NCBI RefSeq assembly: GCF_000738005.1
Contig: NZ_JHAL01000002.1
Location: 1,424,634 to 1,488,633 of the forward strand
Reading direction: 5' to 3'
From: Bifidobacterium crudilactis
Lineage (GTDB): Bacteria; Actinomycetota; Actinomycetes; Actinomycetales; Bifidobacteriaceae
DNA length: 64,000 nucleotides
Of the stretch, positions 49,115 through 58,040 are shown in pieces (position 1 is the first letter of the stretch; each line of letters starts with the position of its first letter). Position numbers and translations under genes: made by a program. The notes beneath the pieces are model-generated. The model was given only the letters and a program-made list of their open reading frames with translations. It was not told where the DNA came from and did not search any database.

Positions 49115-50740
49115 ATGTTTCGGTTGTCCGGTACGGGCTTTCATGGGCAACGGTGGATATCAGAAAGACGGGTGGGCAGCGTTTTGGTTGCACGGACAAC
49201 GGCATTACGTCGCGATGAGGCAATGGTCAACGGAAAACTTTCACATGCCGCCTTGCTGTCCATAGCGATTCTCACCACGATTACCTTCGTGGGCAACTTC
49301 ACCCAGTTGCAGCTGACCAGCGCACTGCCGACGATCATCTCGGATTTCCACATATCGGTCACCACCGGGCAATGGCTGACCTCGGTGTTTCAGCTGGTGA
49401 TGGGCGTCATGGTCCCGCTCACCGCATACTTCACCAAACGCTTCTCGACCAGGCAGATTGTGATCACCTCGATGGTGGTGTTCACTCTGGGGTCCGTCAT
49501 CAGCTGGTTGTCCGATTCCTTCGTGCTCGTGCTCGCCGGGCGCACGCTCGAAGCGGTCGGCACAGGCGTGATGTGGCCGGTGCTGCAAATTACCGTATTC
49601 TCCATCTACCCTCTTGCCAAACGCGGAATGGCAATGGGTACGGTCGGAATCGCCATGAGCGTGGCCCCGGCCATAGGACCGACGCTGGGTGGTTGGCAGA
49701 CCGATTTCTCCGGTTGGCGTTCCATCTTCCTGCTGCTCGCCGTTCTGGGCGTGCTCTGCCTGCTGGCCTCGATTTTCGGCCTGCGCAATTTCAGCGAAAC
49801 CGATGCCAACACCAACACCGATTTCTTCTCCGTCGCACTCTCCATCTTCGGTTTCGGCGGACTGATGTTCGGTTTCACGAATATCGAGAGCTACTCCATA
49901 TTGAGCCCCGTAACCTGGCTGCCGATGGTCATTGGTCTGATAGGCATCATCTGGTTCGTCTTCCGCCAGTTTCACAAGAGCAATCCGCTGCTGAATCTCG
50001 ATGTGCTGAAAAACACCCGCTTCACCATCGGTACGATATGCGCGGCCCTCTCCTTCTTTGCCTTCAGCTCGATTATGGTCATCATGCCCTTGTACATCCA
50101 GACGGATCGCGGCTTCTCGGCGACGATGAGCGGCCTGATCATGCTCCCTGGTGCCTTCGGTATGGCCATCGCACAGTTCTTTGGCGGCAGGGCTCTGGAC
50201 CGTTTCGGTGCACGGCCCGTCGCCATCACGGGAAGCTGGCTCCTGCTGCTGGGAACTATCGGCATGAGTCTGGTGAGCATGGACACCTGGATATGGTGGA
50301 TTTCGATATGCCAATTCCTGCGTCAGGTCGGCATGGGCTTCGTGCTGATGCCCATCACGACATGGTCGCTCAACTGTCTTGAGCCTAAGGACCTGTCCGC
50401 AGGTTCGGCGGTGACCAACACGGTACGTCAGATAGCCGGGGCCGTCGGTGCGCCCGTTCTGGTGATACTCCTCGAAGTGTTCACCACCATGCGACGCGAC
50501 AGTCTGGGTCAGGCTGAAGACGCGCAGGTCATGGCAAGCGTGTTCGGCGTGCAGTGGGCCCTGCGTGTTTCCGCCGTAATCTGTCTGATCATGGCCTTGC
50601 TCATATACTTCGGGGTGAAGGGCGACGGTGCAGGCAGCGGCAGGGATATGACACGACGGGCATTGCGTCGCATGCATATCGTGCATGCACCCTCCATGCA
50701 CATTCCCTCGGTGCATATGCCCTCCATGCATCTGCACTGA
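49115..50740 (+). CDS. MFS transporter (DHA2-type drug exporter) with His/Met-rich tail
   Basis: Multi-spanning exporter, 541 residues. It has the loop motif of DHA-type transporters (TAYFTKRFSTRQIVI), motif C-like GIAMSVAPAIGPTLGGWQTD and about 14 hydrophobic segments. The C-terminus is odd: a cytoplasmic tail repeating PS(M/V)H(I/M/L) with six His. The ATG at 49115 has an AGAGGTG sequence at good spacing; an internal ATG at 49223 would drop 36 basic residues and has only a poorly spaced GAGG. The substrate is unknown. Confidence 0.85.
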   Translation: MFRLSGTGFHGQRWISERRVGSVLVARTTALRRDEAMVNGKLSHAALLSIAILTTITFVGNFTQLQLTSALPTIISDFHISVTTGQWLTSVFQLVMGVMVPLTAYFTKRFSTRQIVITSMVVFTLGSVISWLSDSFVLVLAGRTLEAVGTGVMWPVLQITVFSIYPLAKRGMAMGTVGIAMSVAPAIGPTLGGWQTDFSGWRSIFLLLAVLGVLCLLASIFGLRNFSETDANTNTDFFSVALSIFGFGGLMFGFTNIESYSILSPVTWLPMVIGLIGIIWFVFRQFHKSNPLLNLDVLKNTRFTIGTICAALSFFAFSSIMVIMPLYIQTDRGFSATMSGLIMLPGAFGMAIAQFFGGRALDRFGARPVAITGSWLLLLGTIGMSLVSMDTWIWWISICQFLRQVGMGFVLMPITTWSLNCLEPKDLSAGSAVTNTVRQIAGAVGAPVLVILLEVFTTMRRDSLGQAEDAQVMASVFGVQWALRVSAVICLIMALLIYFGVKGDGAGSGRDMTRRALRRMHIVHAPSMHIPSVHMPSMHLH

Positions 50741-50765
50741 AGCCAGAATCACATCATCTGGGTCG

Positions 50766-50835
50766 GATAACAGCATCACAGGGACAGCATTTCCGAGAAT
50801 TCTTGCCACGTTGCTGTCCTGGTGATGCAGTTATC
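50766..50835. repeat. Hairpin family copy 5
   Basis: A 24-bp stem (50766-50789 with 50812-50835) with two mismatches and one G-U pair, and a 22-nt loop. The variable stem block is ATCACAGG against CTGGTGAT. It lies between convergent genes, 25 bp after the MFS stop and 49 bp after the HNH nuclease stop. Confidence 0.8.
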
Positions 50836-50884
50836 TGACTCTGGCCAGACATCATCGTCCAATGCAGGGCGCAACGGTCCTTCG

Positions 50885-51634
50885 CTACTGCTTCGGCACG
50901 GCCTGACCAGGGCAGGAGTGCAGCACGGCTATCATGGCTTTCTTCTCCACTGTCGTCACGCTCAAGGAGTACTTGGCCTTCACTCCTATCTGCCTTGACA
51001 CATAGGCGCAGCGATAACCATGCTGTTCGGGCAGCCAATACGCGGCCGATGAGCTCCCCTTCTCCGAGTTCGCATCTCCGTCCACGGCCAGAAGGTTGTA
51101 AGGGTCATTGCCGAACTCGTAGCGTTTGGCGCTCGGCCAGGTATTCGCCCCGGCCCTCCAGGCGTTCTCCAATGCCACCACATGGTCGATCTGCACGTCC
51201 CTGCTGGTCTGCACACCACGGAGGAAATAGATGGTCTTGCCGGTATACGGGTCGTTCAGCACACCTGATTGCACCTGACAGGGTTTGCTGCTCGAAAATC
51301 TAATCTCCTTGAGATCCCTGCCGAGAATATCCTCACGAATATCACAGCCATCGCCGTCCGTGTCGGTGCTCCGATATCCGAACAGTTTGCGGTCATATCC
51401 CGTGCTCCGATAGTCGTCGTTCTTCACGGTCAGCGTCTCCAGGGTCTGCGCCGCGTCGCCTGTCGCGGTGTACCCGCCGGTGACCGTCTTGACATCATCG
51501 TTGAGCGCCGGAAGCAGCACCCCGATGGTGATGCCCACGATGACCGCGACAACCACCAAGACCAGCACACGCTCCATCGGCGAGCTTGCGCGGAAGCGAA
51601 GCGACGTCTTCCTTGGACCTCTCCGTACTCCCAT
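50885..51634 (-). CDS. Membrane-anchored or secreted HNH nuclease (DUF1524/GmrSD C-terminal type)
   Basis: A 249-residue protein. A basic N-terminus and a transmembrane or signal segment (about 24-44) precede an extracellular nuclease domain with DGDGCDIREDIL, IDHVVALENAWRAGA and the HNH-like NDPYNLLAVDGDANSEKG. Family members of this type are mostly secreted nucleases that may scavenge DNA. A short ORF lies 13 bp upstream on the same strand. Hairpin copy 5 follows. Confidence 0.88.
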   Translation of the reverse strand: MGVRRGPRKTSLRFRASSPMERVLVLVVVAVIVGITIGVLLPALNDDVKTVTGGYTATGDAAQTLETLTVKNDDYRSTGYDRKLFGYRSTDTDGDGCDIREDILGRDLKEIRFSSSKPCQVQSGVLNDPYTGKTIYFLRGVQTSRDVQIDHVVALENAWRAGANTWPSAKRYEFGNDPYNLLAVDGDANSEKGSSSAAYWLPEQHGYRCAYVSRQIGVKAKYSLSVTTVEKKAMIAVLHSCPGQAVPKQ

Positions 51635-51647
51635 GTTCGTACCCGCC

Positions 51648-51764
51648 TCAGGCGTAGATGAAGGTCATCGGAACACGGCCCACTCGTGGATGCCGCGTCG
51701 GATGCAGCTCGACCCGGGGAATACTCGTCCCATCAGCCAGAACGGTCTTCGACACGGATGTCAT
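51648..51764 (-). CDS. Small ORF (38 aa) upstream of the HNH nuclease
   Basis: Begins at ATG (51762-51764) with a strong AGGAG about 7 nt upstream, and ends at TGA, 13 bp before the nuclease start. The protein begins MTSVSKTVLADGTSIPRV and ends PMTFIYA. It is basic, with HPTRHPRVGR in the middle and no membrane segment. Codon third positions are mostly G or C, as in neighbours. I recognise no family. It may be a leader peptide, a small partner protein, or a gene remnant. Confidence 0.45.
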   Translation of the reverse strand: MTSVSKTVLADGTSIPRVELHPTRHPRVGRVPMTFIYA

Positions 51765-51904
51765 CGCACTCTCCTCGCACTCGACTCAATCTCAAAGCAC
51801 CACTGTATCGCCATCACTGTAATCTCACACATCTTACGAATCCACACCACCCGTTTGCTCGGTATCACAGCCCCACGAAGGCTCGAATATGAACGCCGCC
51901 GTTC

Positions 51905-53017
51905 TCAGCGCCTTGGCGTCTGCCCCAATGAATTGCGCTGCACGAAGGTCGCCGGAATCAGATCCACGCCATGATGGCTGCGCGGTGCGGGAGGACGTAT
52001 GATCACCCCAAGCAAGGCCAGGGCCTCTTGCACTGCGGCTCTGCCGAGTTGGGTGAGATGCGGCCTCACGGTGCACAGAGGAGGATACAGACTGTCCGCC
52101 GCCGGAATATCATCGAAGCCCACCAGACTGACGTCCTTCGGAATACGAATGCTGTGCTCGTGCAAAGCCCTGGCGACACCAATCGCCTGGTTGTCGTTTC
52201 CGGTGACGATGACGGTCGGCAGATTCCCTCCCCGCTCGCCATACGCTTCCAGATAATGATTGATACGAGCGTAGGCCTCCATAGGACTCCAGGTCTGAGC
52301 CCTGATGGTTCTCGAATCAATGGAGTATTCGGCGCTGCAGCGTTCCCAGGCCAGCAATCGCGTGGCGGCATCACGCCACTGGGACGGGCCGGCGAGGTAC
52401 CACGCGCTTCGGTGCCCCATCCCGTGCACCGCGACGGCGACCTCATGGATGGCTGACCACTGGTCGATGCCGACCACCGCGGCATTCCTGGCGGAAAGCC
52501 TGCGCAATGCGCTTTTCCCCGCCGCACCGATACCGTGGGTGGCGGTCACCACGACTCTTGGCGGAGAGATATTGACGGCACAGGCATATTCAAGCAGCAG
52601 CTCGGTGGATGCCAGAATAATGCAGGCCTCCACATTCTGCGATATCAGACACTCGCAGGCCTCATCAAAATCGCGTCGGGTCGCACCTGCCTCATCGATG
52701 AAAGTGACGCTGAGGAAAAATCCTCTCGCTCTCGCCGTAGCCTCAATAGCAGACAGCATGGTGATCGAGGCGGGGTCACGACCATTGCCCGCGATGAGAC
52801 CGATAGTGCGGGAACGATGCGAGGCAAGTGCACGGGCCGAGCTGCTCGGACGATATCCCAGCTTGCGAATGGCCTCCTGAACCTTCCTGCGTGTGGCTGC
52901 GGCCACATCGGGAGAGTGGTTGATCACCCTTGAAACAGTCTGATGCGACACACCGGCACGTTTGGCCACTTCGAATATCGACGGCTTCTTGCCGTTGCCA
53001 CCCGTCGTGCCGCTCAT
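51905..53017 (-). CDS. LacI family transcriptional regulator
   Basis: A 370-residue repressor with an N-terminal HTH (SIFEVAKRAGVSHQTVSRVINHSPDVAAATR), hinge (LGYRPSSSARALAS) and periplasmic-binding-protein-like sensor domain (GLIAGNG..., GFDDIPAADSLYPPLCTV). LacI genes in this group usually sit beside the sugar genes they control, but the neighbours here are rnhB and the nuclease. The sugar and target cannot be inferred. GGGGGAG precedes the ATG. Confidence 0.92.
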   Translation of the reverse strand: MSGTTGGNGKKPSIFEVAKRAGVSHQTVSRVINHSPDVAAATRRKVQEAIRKLGYRPSSSARALASHRSRTIGLIAGNGRDPASITMLSAIEATARARGFFLSVTFIDEAGATRRDFDEACECLISQNVEACIILASTELLLEYACAVNISPPRVVVTATHGIGAAGKSALRRLSARNAAVVGIDQWSAIHEVAVAVHGMGHRSAWYLAGPSQWRDAATRLLAWERCSAEYSIDSRTIRAQTWSPMEAYARINHYLEAYGERGGNLPTVIVTGNDNQAIGVARALHEHSIRIPKDVSLVGFDDIPAADSLYPPLCTVRPHLTQLGRAAVQEALALLGVIIRPPAPRSHHGVDLIPATFVQRNSLGQTPRR

Positions 53018-53224
53018 CGTCGCGCTCCCCCGTCATAGTCTGACAACCATCGAGCATACCCTCGCCCGTCAACCCCGGCGCACAACGCCTGCCGGCCTAC
53101 TCAAAAACATAGGTCCTGCCGCGAACCCGGGAGTGAGGGTAGATGACCGGAGCGCCGCCGGAAAGACGTCCCGAATCGGATCAGCCGCCCTCCGCGGCGC
53201 ACACGGTGCATCGCGGATAGCAGG

Positions 53225-53920
53225 TCAGCAGAGATGCCAGCTCACACGATGAAGGTCGCTCGGCCCTATGCGGGCTATCGTCTCACGGTGCGACGCCGAA
53301 CCATAGCCCTTGTTGTTCTCCCAACCATATGGCGCATATGACGGCTGCTTCGCCAATGACATCATCACACGGTCCCTGGTGACTTTGGCGATTACGGATG
53401 CGGACGCCACGCTTGCACACTGCTGGTCGGCTTTGACCATGGTGACGACATCGATGGGATACATCAGATCCGGGGCATCGAAGGAATCCACGACCGCGGA
53501 GACGTAGTCAAAGGAGCCGTCGAGTATGGCGCACATCGACAGTTGCCCGTCCGCCTCGTCATTTGCTCTCAATGTCGACTCCAGTTTGGCGACCCCTCTC
53601 AACGCGGCCATTCCCAGGGCATGCATGATGCCGAATTCGTCTATTTCAGCGTTGCTCGCCTCTCCGACAGCCCAGGCGTCGCTCCACGCTTCCAACGCTT
53701 CGACTATGGATTCGCGCTTCTTGGGGCTCAGCAACTTCGAGTCCGCCACACCCGGCGTCACTGCGAGCTTGTCCAACCTTGTGGAGCGAACGCCCACGGC
53801 TCCGACCATCACAGGGCCGGCCAAGGCCCCCCTGCCCACTTCGTCCAAACCCACGATCAGGTCATAGTGCTGCGCGGCAAGCGCCTGTTCCATCGTCAAC
53901 GTTGGTACTATGCGAGTCAC
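53225..53920 (-). CDS. rnhB: Ribonuclease HII
   Basis: Endonuclease that removes ribonucleotides from DNA; 231 residues. The catalytic acidic residues are visible in GLDEVGRGALAGP (DE) and the KADQQCASVASASVIAKVTRD segment. The start is GTG, with AAGGCGA upstream. It follows lepB by 15 bp, a likely operon. Confidence 0.95.
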   Translation of the reverse strand: MTRIVPTLTMEQALAAQHYDLIVGLDEVGRGALAGPVMVGAVGVRSTRLDKLAVTPGVADSKLLSPKKRESIVEALEAWSDAWAVGEASNAEIDEFGIMHALGMAALRGVAKLESTLRANDEADGQLSMCAILDGSFDYVSAVVDSFDAPDLMYPIDVVTMVKADQQCASVASASVIAKVTRDRVMMSLAKQPSYAPYGWENNKGYGSASHRETIARIGPSDLHRVSWHLC

Positions 53921-53935
53921 AATCTCAGTTCGCCT

Positions 53936-54820
53936 TCACTCAGTGTGCGTCTGTTCGTCAGGAACGGACGCGAATACCTCATGGTGGGCGCTCATGGTGG
54001 AAATGTTCTTGATCGGCCAATAGATCGCCAGTCCTACACCCACCACATCCTTCGTCGGAACCAGGCCGCTCTCTCCGTCGTCCTGGTGGTACCGCGAATC
54101 GGAGGAATTTCCTCGGTTGTCTCCCAGGACGAACACATGGCCCGCACTGACTTTCACTTTGAAGGAGATGATGCTCGGATCGCTGCCCGGACGAATATAC
54201 GAGCTCTCGTCAACAGCCACGCCGTTGATGGTGACCGGCGATCCGGGACCGTCGCATGCCACGGTGTCCCCAGGAAGACCGATGAGTCTTTTGATGAGAT
54301 ATTCGCTTTGACCGAGGGAGGTCTTCGTCTCGTTGTTCAGCCAATGCGCGGGGTCTTTGAATACGATGACATCCCCCCTCTGCAATTTGGCTATCCCCGG
54401 AATCAGCTGTGTGGTGACCACGCGGTCGCCCTCATGTATCGTGTCGAGCATCGAGCCCGAAGGAATCACGTAGAAGCCGAACAGGAAGGTTCTGACTACA
54501 AGAACGATGAGAATAGGTATGCCGCACCAGATCAACACTTCGCTCCAGCTCAGCATCGAATTCGGATTGCGCTTGCGCCCGGACCGACGGGAATCCTCCT
54601 CGGGTTTGGGCTGAGGATTCACACCATAATCGGCGACGCTGAAAATACGGGCATCGTTGTCGTTAACCGTCGCCGTCGAATCCGAGCCGTACCGTCCTGT
54701 GTTGTTCACCGGGGTGCCATATTCCCCCGCACCGTTCGCCCATGCACTGTTCTCATCAGTGTGGCTCTCCCCAGTGCTGTTCTCCCCAGTGCTGATCTCA
54801 CCAGTGCCATCAGAACGCAT
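53936..54820 (-). CDS. lepB: Signal peptidase I with repetitive N-terminal extension
   Basis: Membrane protease that removes signal peptides; 294 residues. The catalytic Ser lies in VIPSGSMLDTI and the Lys in KRLIGLPGDTV, followed by VFVLGDNRGNSSDSR. A transmembrane segment is near 95-115. About 90 residues before it are disordered and include pentad repeats (TGEIS, TGENS, TGESH). AAAGGAGAG precedes the ATG at 54820. rnhB follows. Confidence 0.95.
   Translation of the reverse strand: MRSDGTGEISTGENSTGESHTDENSAWANGAGEYGTPVNNTGRYGSDSTATVNDNDARIFSVADYGVNPQPKPEEDSRRSGRKRNPNSMLSWSEVLIWCGIPILIVLVVRTFLFGFYVIPSGSMLDTIHEGDRVVTTQLIPGIAKLQRGDVIVFKDPAHWLNNETKTSLGQSEYLIKRLIGLPGDTVACDGPGSPVTINGVAVDESSYIRPGSDPSIISFKVKVSAGHVFVLGDNRGNSSDSRYHQDDGESGLVPTKDVVGVGLAIYWPIKNISTMSAHHEVFASVPDEQTHTE
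54745..54804. repeat. 15-bp tandem repeat in the lepB N-terminal coding region
   Basis: Four imperfect 15-bp units (54745-54759, 54760-54774, 54775-54789, 54790-54804) of the type TGCTGTTCTCCCCAG. On the minus strand they encode the TGExS pentads of LepB. Confidence 0.7.
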
Positions 54821-54947
54821 GCTCTCTCCTTTGCCTTGCCCGGACTATGCACCGGCAATCTGACGATCCGTCCTTCGACGGTACACCAACTGCGATATTC
54901 CACACTCATTCGGTATGGCATTTCTACTAAGCCTTACGGCAATTGTT

Positions 54948-54989
54948 TTTCAGCCATTGCCTTTCATCAATTGCATTTCAGCCATTGAA
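54948..54989. repeat. Three 14-bp tandem repeats upstream of lepB
   Basis: Consecutive units TTTCAGCCATTGCC, TTTCATCAATTGCA and TTTCAGCCATTGAA, about 130 bp upstream of the lepB start. They could bind a regulator; the role is unknown. Confidence 0.6.
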
Positions 54990-55185
54990 GTGTTCAATAC
55001 CGCTATACCGCAGTCCAGACGGAAAGCGGCATCCAACGTTCCTACCAGGCCTGGCAACTCGTCGCTACTGTGTACGACTGTGCGCCGGGCCCAGAATCAA
55101 TCGTCGAACGATACCGGCATCTCGCGCGCCAAGGGTTACGGCACATAAGGGTAGCAGAAGACGAGCGGATGACGGAGCGGATACA

Positions 55186-55224
55186 GTATGACCCGGAGGC
55201 CTTGGAAAAGCTTCCGGGTCATAC
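55186..55224 (-). terminator. rplS terminator
   Basis: GTATGACCCGGA (55186-55197) pairs with TCCGGGTCATAC (55213-55224), 32 bp after the rplS stop. Confidence 0.65.
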
Positions 55225-55256
55225 TCAACGACGCAGTAGTCACACCATCATCTGCA

Positions 55257-55616
55257 TCAGGCCTTGTTGTCGCGACGCTCGGCGATACGTGCTGCCTTAC
55301 CGCGAAGATCACGCAAGTAGTACAGCTTGGCGCGGCGTACACGACCCTTGCGGACCAACTTGATGGAGTCGATCTGTGGGGAATGCAGCGGGAACCGACG
55401 CTCGATGCCGACGCCGAAGCTCACCTTGCGGACGACGAAGGTCTCGCGAAGACCTGCGCCCGAACGGGCGATGACCACGCCGGTGAAGGCCTGGATACGG
55501 GTGTTGTTGCCTTCCTTGATGTTCACGTTGACTTCAACGGTGTCACCAGGACGGAAATCGGGAATCGACTCCGCGGGCTTCAACTGCTTCGCTTCAAAAT
55601 TCTGAATAGCACTCAT
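55257..55616 (-). CDS. rplS: 50S ribosomal protein L19
   Basis: Ribosomal protein L19, 119 residues: [38 protein letters not shown] and [13 protein letters not shown]. The ATG at 55616 follows GGAGGAAC. It stands apart from other translation genes in this window. Confidence 0.97.
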   Translation of the reverse strand: MSAIQNFEAKQLKPAESIPDFRPGDTVEVNVNIKEGNNTRIQAFTGVVIARSGAGLRETFVVRKVSFGVGIERRFPLHSPQIDSIKLVRKGRVRRAKLYYLRDLRGKAARIAERRDNKA

Positions 55617-56033
55617 GCTGTTCCTCCATAACCGCCGCATACCGGCATGTGTAAGCGGGCGAACCGTATGTGACGGCCACACCCAACATCTGTTCCCTCC
55701 GGTTTGCCATCGGGAGCCTACCGATCCGCCTGTATCGGGAACATCGAAGCCCCGGCAGGCTGGACACTGGGAATGAGCATCTATGCGGCGACGCACATTC
55801 CGGCACAGCAACGCACAAGTCTACTCCACAATCCCCAAAAAGAACACCATTATGCGGTATTCGTCGGCCAACCCCATTCCTTCCTTGAGAAATCTCGCCA
55901 TCGCAAGCATGAAGAAGCCCGGAGCAGAGTATCCGCATATGCGCAAACTGCTTCACAAGGACGGTATTGGGTCACAATCTCCCGCAAATACCGCCCTTGT
56001 GAAGCAGTTATCTCCTAATGCCCATGCACAGAT
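55617..56033. other. Intergenic region between rplS and pgi
   Basis: About 417 bp holding hairpin copy 6. A TAGACT hexamer (55818-55823, minus strand) is a weak rplS -10 candidate. No ORF with a ribosome binding site is evident. Confidence 0.5.
55946..56009. repeat. Hairpin family copy 6
   Basis: A 23-bp stem (55946-55968 with 55987-56009) with one mismatch. The arm is AACTGCTTCACAAGGAC, where the variable block TTCA pairs with TGAA opposite. It lies 24 bp after the pgi stop and is the most diverged copy outside the stem core. Confidence 0.75.
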
Positions 56034-57728
56034 CTACAGGCGATGAGCCCTGTAGAAGTTGATCAGTCCCTGGGTGGACTGATCCTGCTGAGCCAGAGCC
56101 GCGTCATCCTGAGAGATGGCCGGGGTGATCTGCTTGGCAAGCACCTTGCCCAGCTCCACCCCCCACTGATCGTATGAATCCAGGCCCCAGACGGTGCCTT
56201 CGACGAAGGTGATGTGCTCGTAGAGAGCAATCAGCTCACCGAGGGCGAATGGCGTCAAGGCCTCACCGAGAATCGACGTGGTGGGGCGGTTGCCGGTGAA
56301 TACACGGGCCGGAACGATAGCTTCGGCGGTGCCTTCCGCACGAACCTCGTCAGCGGTCTTGCCGAATGCCAAGGCCTTGGTCTGCGCGAAATAGTTGGCG
56401 AGGAAGAGCTCATGCACATCCTGATCGCCATCCTTGACGGGATTCGGGGTGTTCGCGAATGCGATGAAATCCGCCGGAATCAGGCGAGTGCCCTGATGGA
56501 TGAGCTGGTAGAAGGCATGCTGGCCGTTGGTTCCGGGCTCTCCCCAGAAAATCTCACCGGTCTGCGTCGTGACGGGAGTACCGTCCCAGCGAACGGACTT
56601 GCCGTTCGATTCCATCGTCAGCTGCTGCAGGTATGCCGCAAAACGATGCAGATACTGGTCGTACGGCAGCACTGCGTGGGAATGCGCACCGAAGAAGTTG
56701 ACATACCAGACGTTCATCAGACCCATCAGTGCAACGACGTTCTTCTCGAAAGGCGTGTTGGCGAAGTACTCGTCGATTTCATGGAATCCGTGCAGGAACT
56801 CTTCGAAACGTGCGGGTCCGAAAACGATGACCAGAGATGTGCCCACCGCGGACTCGACCGAATAGCGGCCGCCGACCCAGTTCCAGAAGCCGAAGGCGTT
56901 CTGGGGATCGATGCCGAAGGCCTCGACCTTGTCCAAAGCGGTGGAGACGGCGATGAAGTGCTTCTTGATTGCTTCCGCGCTCTTCTCGTCGGATTCGTCG
57001 ATCGCGTGCTGCGCGCGCAGCTCTTCGAGCAGCCATGCCTTGGCCTCGCGTGCGTTGGTCAGGGTCTCCAGAGTCGTGAAGGTCTTGGAAACGATGATGA
57101 ACAGTGTGGTCTCAGGGTCGAGTCCCTTGGTCTTCTCGGCCAGGTCGTTGGGGTCGATGTTGGAGATGTACCGTGCGCTGATTCCGGCATCCGCATACGG
57201 CTTCAATGCTTCATACGCCATAACCGGGCCCAAATCGGAACCACCGATACCGATGTTGACGACGGTCTCGATCTTCTTGCCGGTGACGCCGGTCCACTCG
57301 CCGGAGCGGACCTTGTCGGCGAACGCATAGATACGGTCCAGGGTCTCGCGGACATCCTTGACGACATCCTGACCGTCGACGATGTACTTGCCTTCATCCT
57401 CGACCGGACGACGCAGTGCGGTATGCAGCACGGCGCGATCCTCGGTGTTGTTGATGTGGACGCCGCTGTACATCTGCTTGATACGCTCATCAAGCTTCAC
57501 GTCCTTGGCAAGCTGAGCGAAGAGGTCAAGCGTCTCTGGCTTGATGAGGTTCTTCGACAGATCAAAATGCAGGTCTCCCGCCTCGAAGGTGAGTTTGTTC
57601 GTACGGTCTGCATCCTGCGCGAACCACGCACGCAGATCTATGCCTTCGCTCTGCAGATCATTGAAATGCTGCTGCAACGCACTCCACGCAGGGGTCTTCG
57701 TCGCATCAATAGGAGGGTTGATGGCCAT
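56034..57728 (-). CDS. pgi: Glucose-6-phosphate isomerase
   Basis: Interconverts glucose 6-phosphate and fructose 6-phosphate; 564 residues. Signatures are [29 protein letters not shown], the second GPI motif [16 protein letters not shown] and [13 protein letters not shown]. The ATG at 57728 follows AAAGGA. It supplies fructose 6-phosphate, the branch point of the bifid shunt if the host is a bifidobacterium. Confidence 0.97.
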   Translation of the reverse strand: MAINPPIDATKTPAWSALQQHFNDLQSEGIDLRAWFAQDADRTNKLTFEAGDLHFDLSKNLIKPETLDLFAQLAKDVKLDERIKQMYSGVHINNTEDRAVLHTALRRPVEDEGKYIVDGQDVVKDVRETLDRIYAFADKVRSGEWTGVTGKKIETVVNIGIGGSDLGPVMAYEALKPYADAGISARYISNIDPNDLAEKTKGLDPETTLFIIVSKTFTTLETLTNAREAKAWLLEELRAQHAIDESDEKSAEAIKKHFIAVSTALDKVEAFGIDPQNAFGFWNWVGGRYSVESAVGTSLVIVFGPARFEEFLHGFHEIDEYFANTPFEKNVVALMGLMNVWYVNFFGAHSHAVLPYDQYLHRFAAYLQQLTMESNGKSVRWDGTPVTTQTGEIFWGEPGTNGQHAFYQLIHQGTRLIPADFIAFANTPNPVKDGDQDVHELFLANYFAQTKALAFGKTADEVRAEGTAEAIVPARVFTGNRPTTSILGEALTPFALGELIALYEHITFVEGTVWGLDSYDQWGVELGKVLAKQITPAISQDDAALAQQDQSTQGLINFYRAHRL

Positions 57729-58040
57729 TTGCGGTCCTTTCGTCACTACATGTGTAAAACGGTGCGAACCCCATAGTTGCGTCAGGACCCGCGTCGTCCA
57801 ATACCAAGTATCAAGTTACTCACAAAAGAGGACAGATGTACACAATTCCTGCCAGCCGCGAATCCAACAGCGAAACCAGACCTTCACGACCTGATGCGGC
57901 CTTCACTGGCGACGATAGATTGGATATCAGGTCTCGTCCAGTATCCACAGCACGCACATGAAATATGCAATATGCTTTTTCCTATGACCTGAACCGGAGA
58001 CTACATAACAGCACTGAAGCAGGGGACGAAAGAGAAGGTA
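57729..58040. other. Intergenic region between pgi and the GT-C-like gene
   Basis: About 312 bp between divergent genes, more AT-rich than most intergenic DNA in the window. No ORF or hairpin stands out. Confidence 0.5.

Larger units (their letters stand above)
54821..55256. other. Intergenic region between lepB and rplS
   Basis: About 436 bp holding the 14-bp tandem repeats and the rplS terminator. I see no credible ORF. Confidence 0.6.

Noticed and set aside
49241..50809. Long minus-strand open frame opposite the MFS transporter
   Set aside because: The MFS frame has transporter motifs and transmembrane pattern; the antisense frame is His/Asp-rich mirror sequence.
51648..51764. Small ORF as the remnant of an aldo/keto reductase
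   Set aside because: Only a loose DGTxIP resemblance at the start; the rest does not fit.
7892..56009. Hairpin family as insertion sequences or a CRISPR array
   Set aside because: Copies are kilobases apart with no transposase, no spacer regularity and no cas genes.
56214..57776. Long plus-strand open frame opposite pgi
   Set aside because: pgi is unmistakable on the minus strand.
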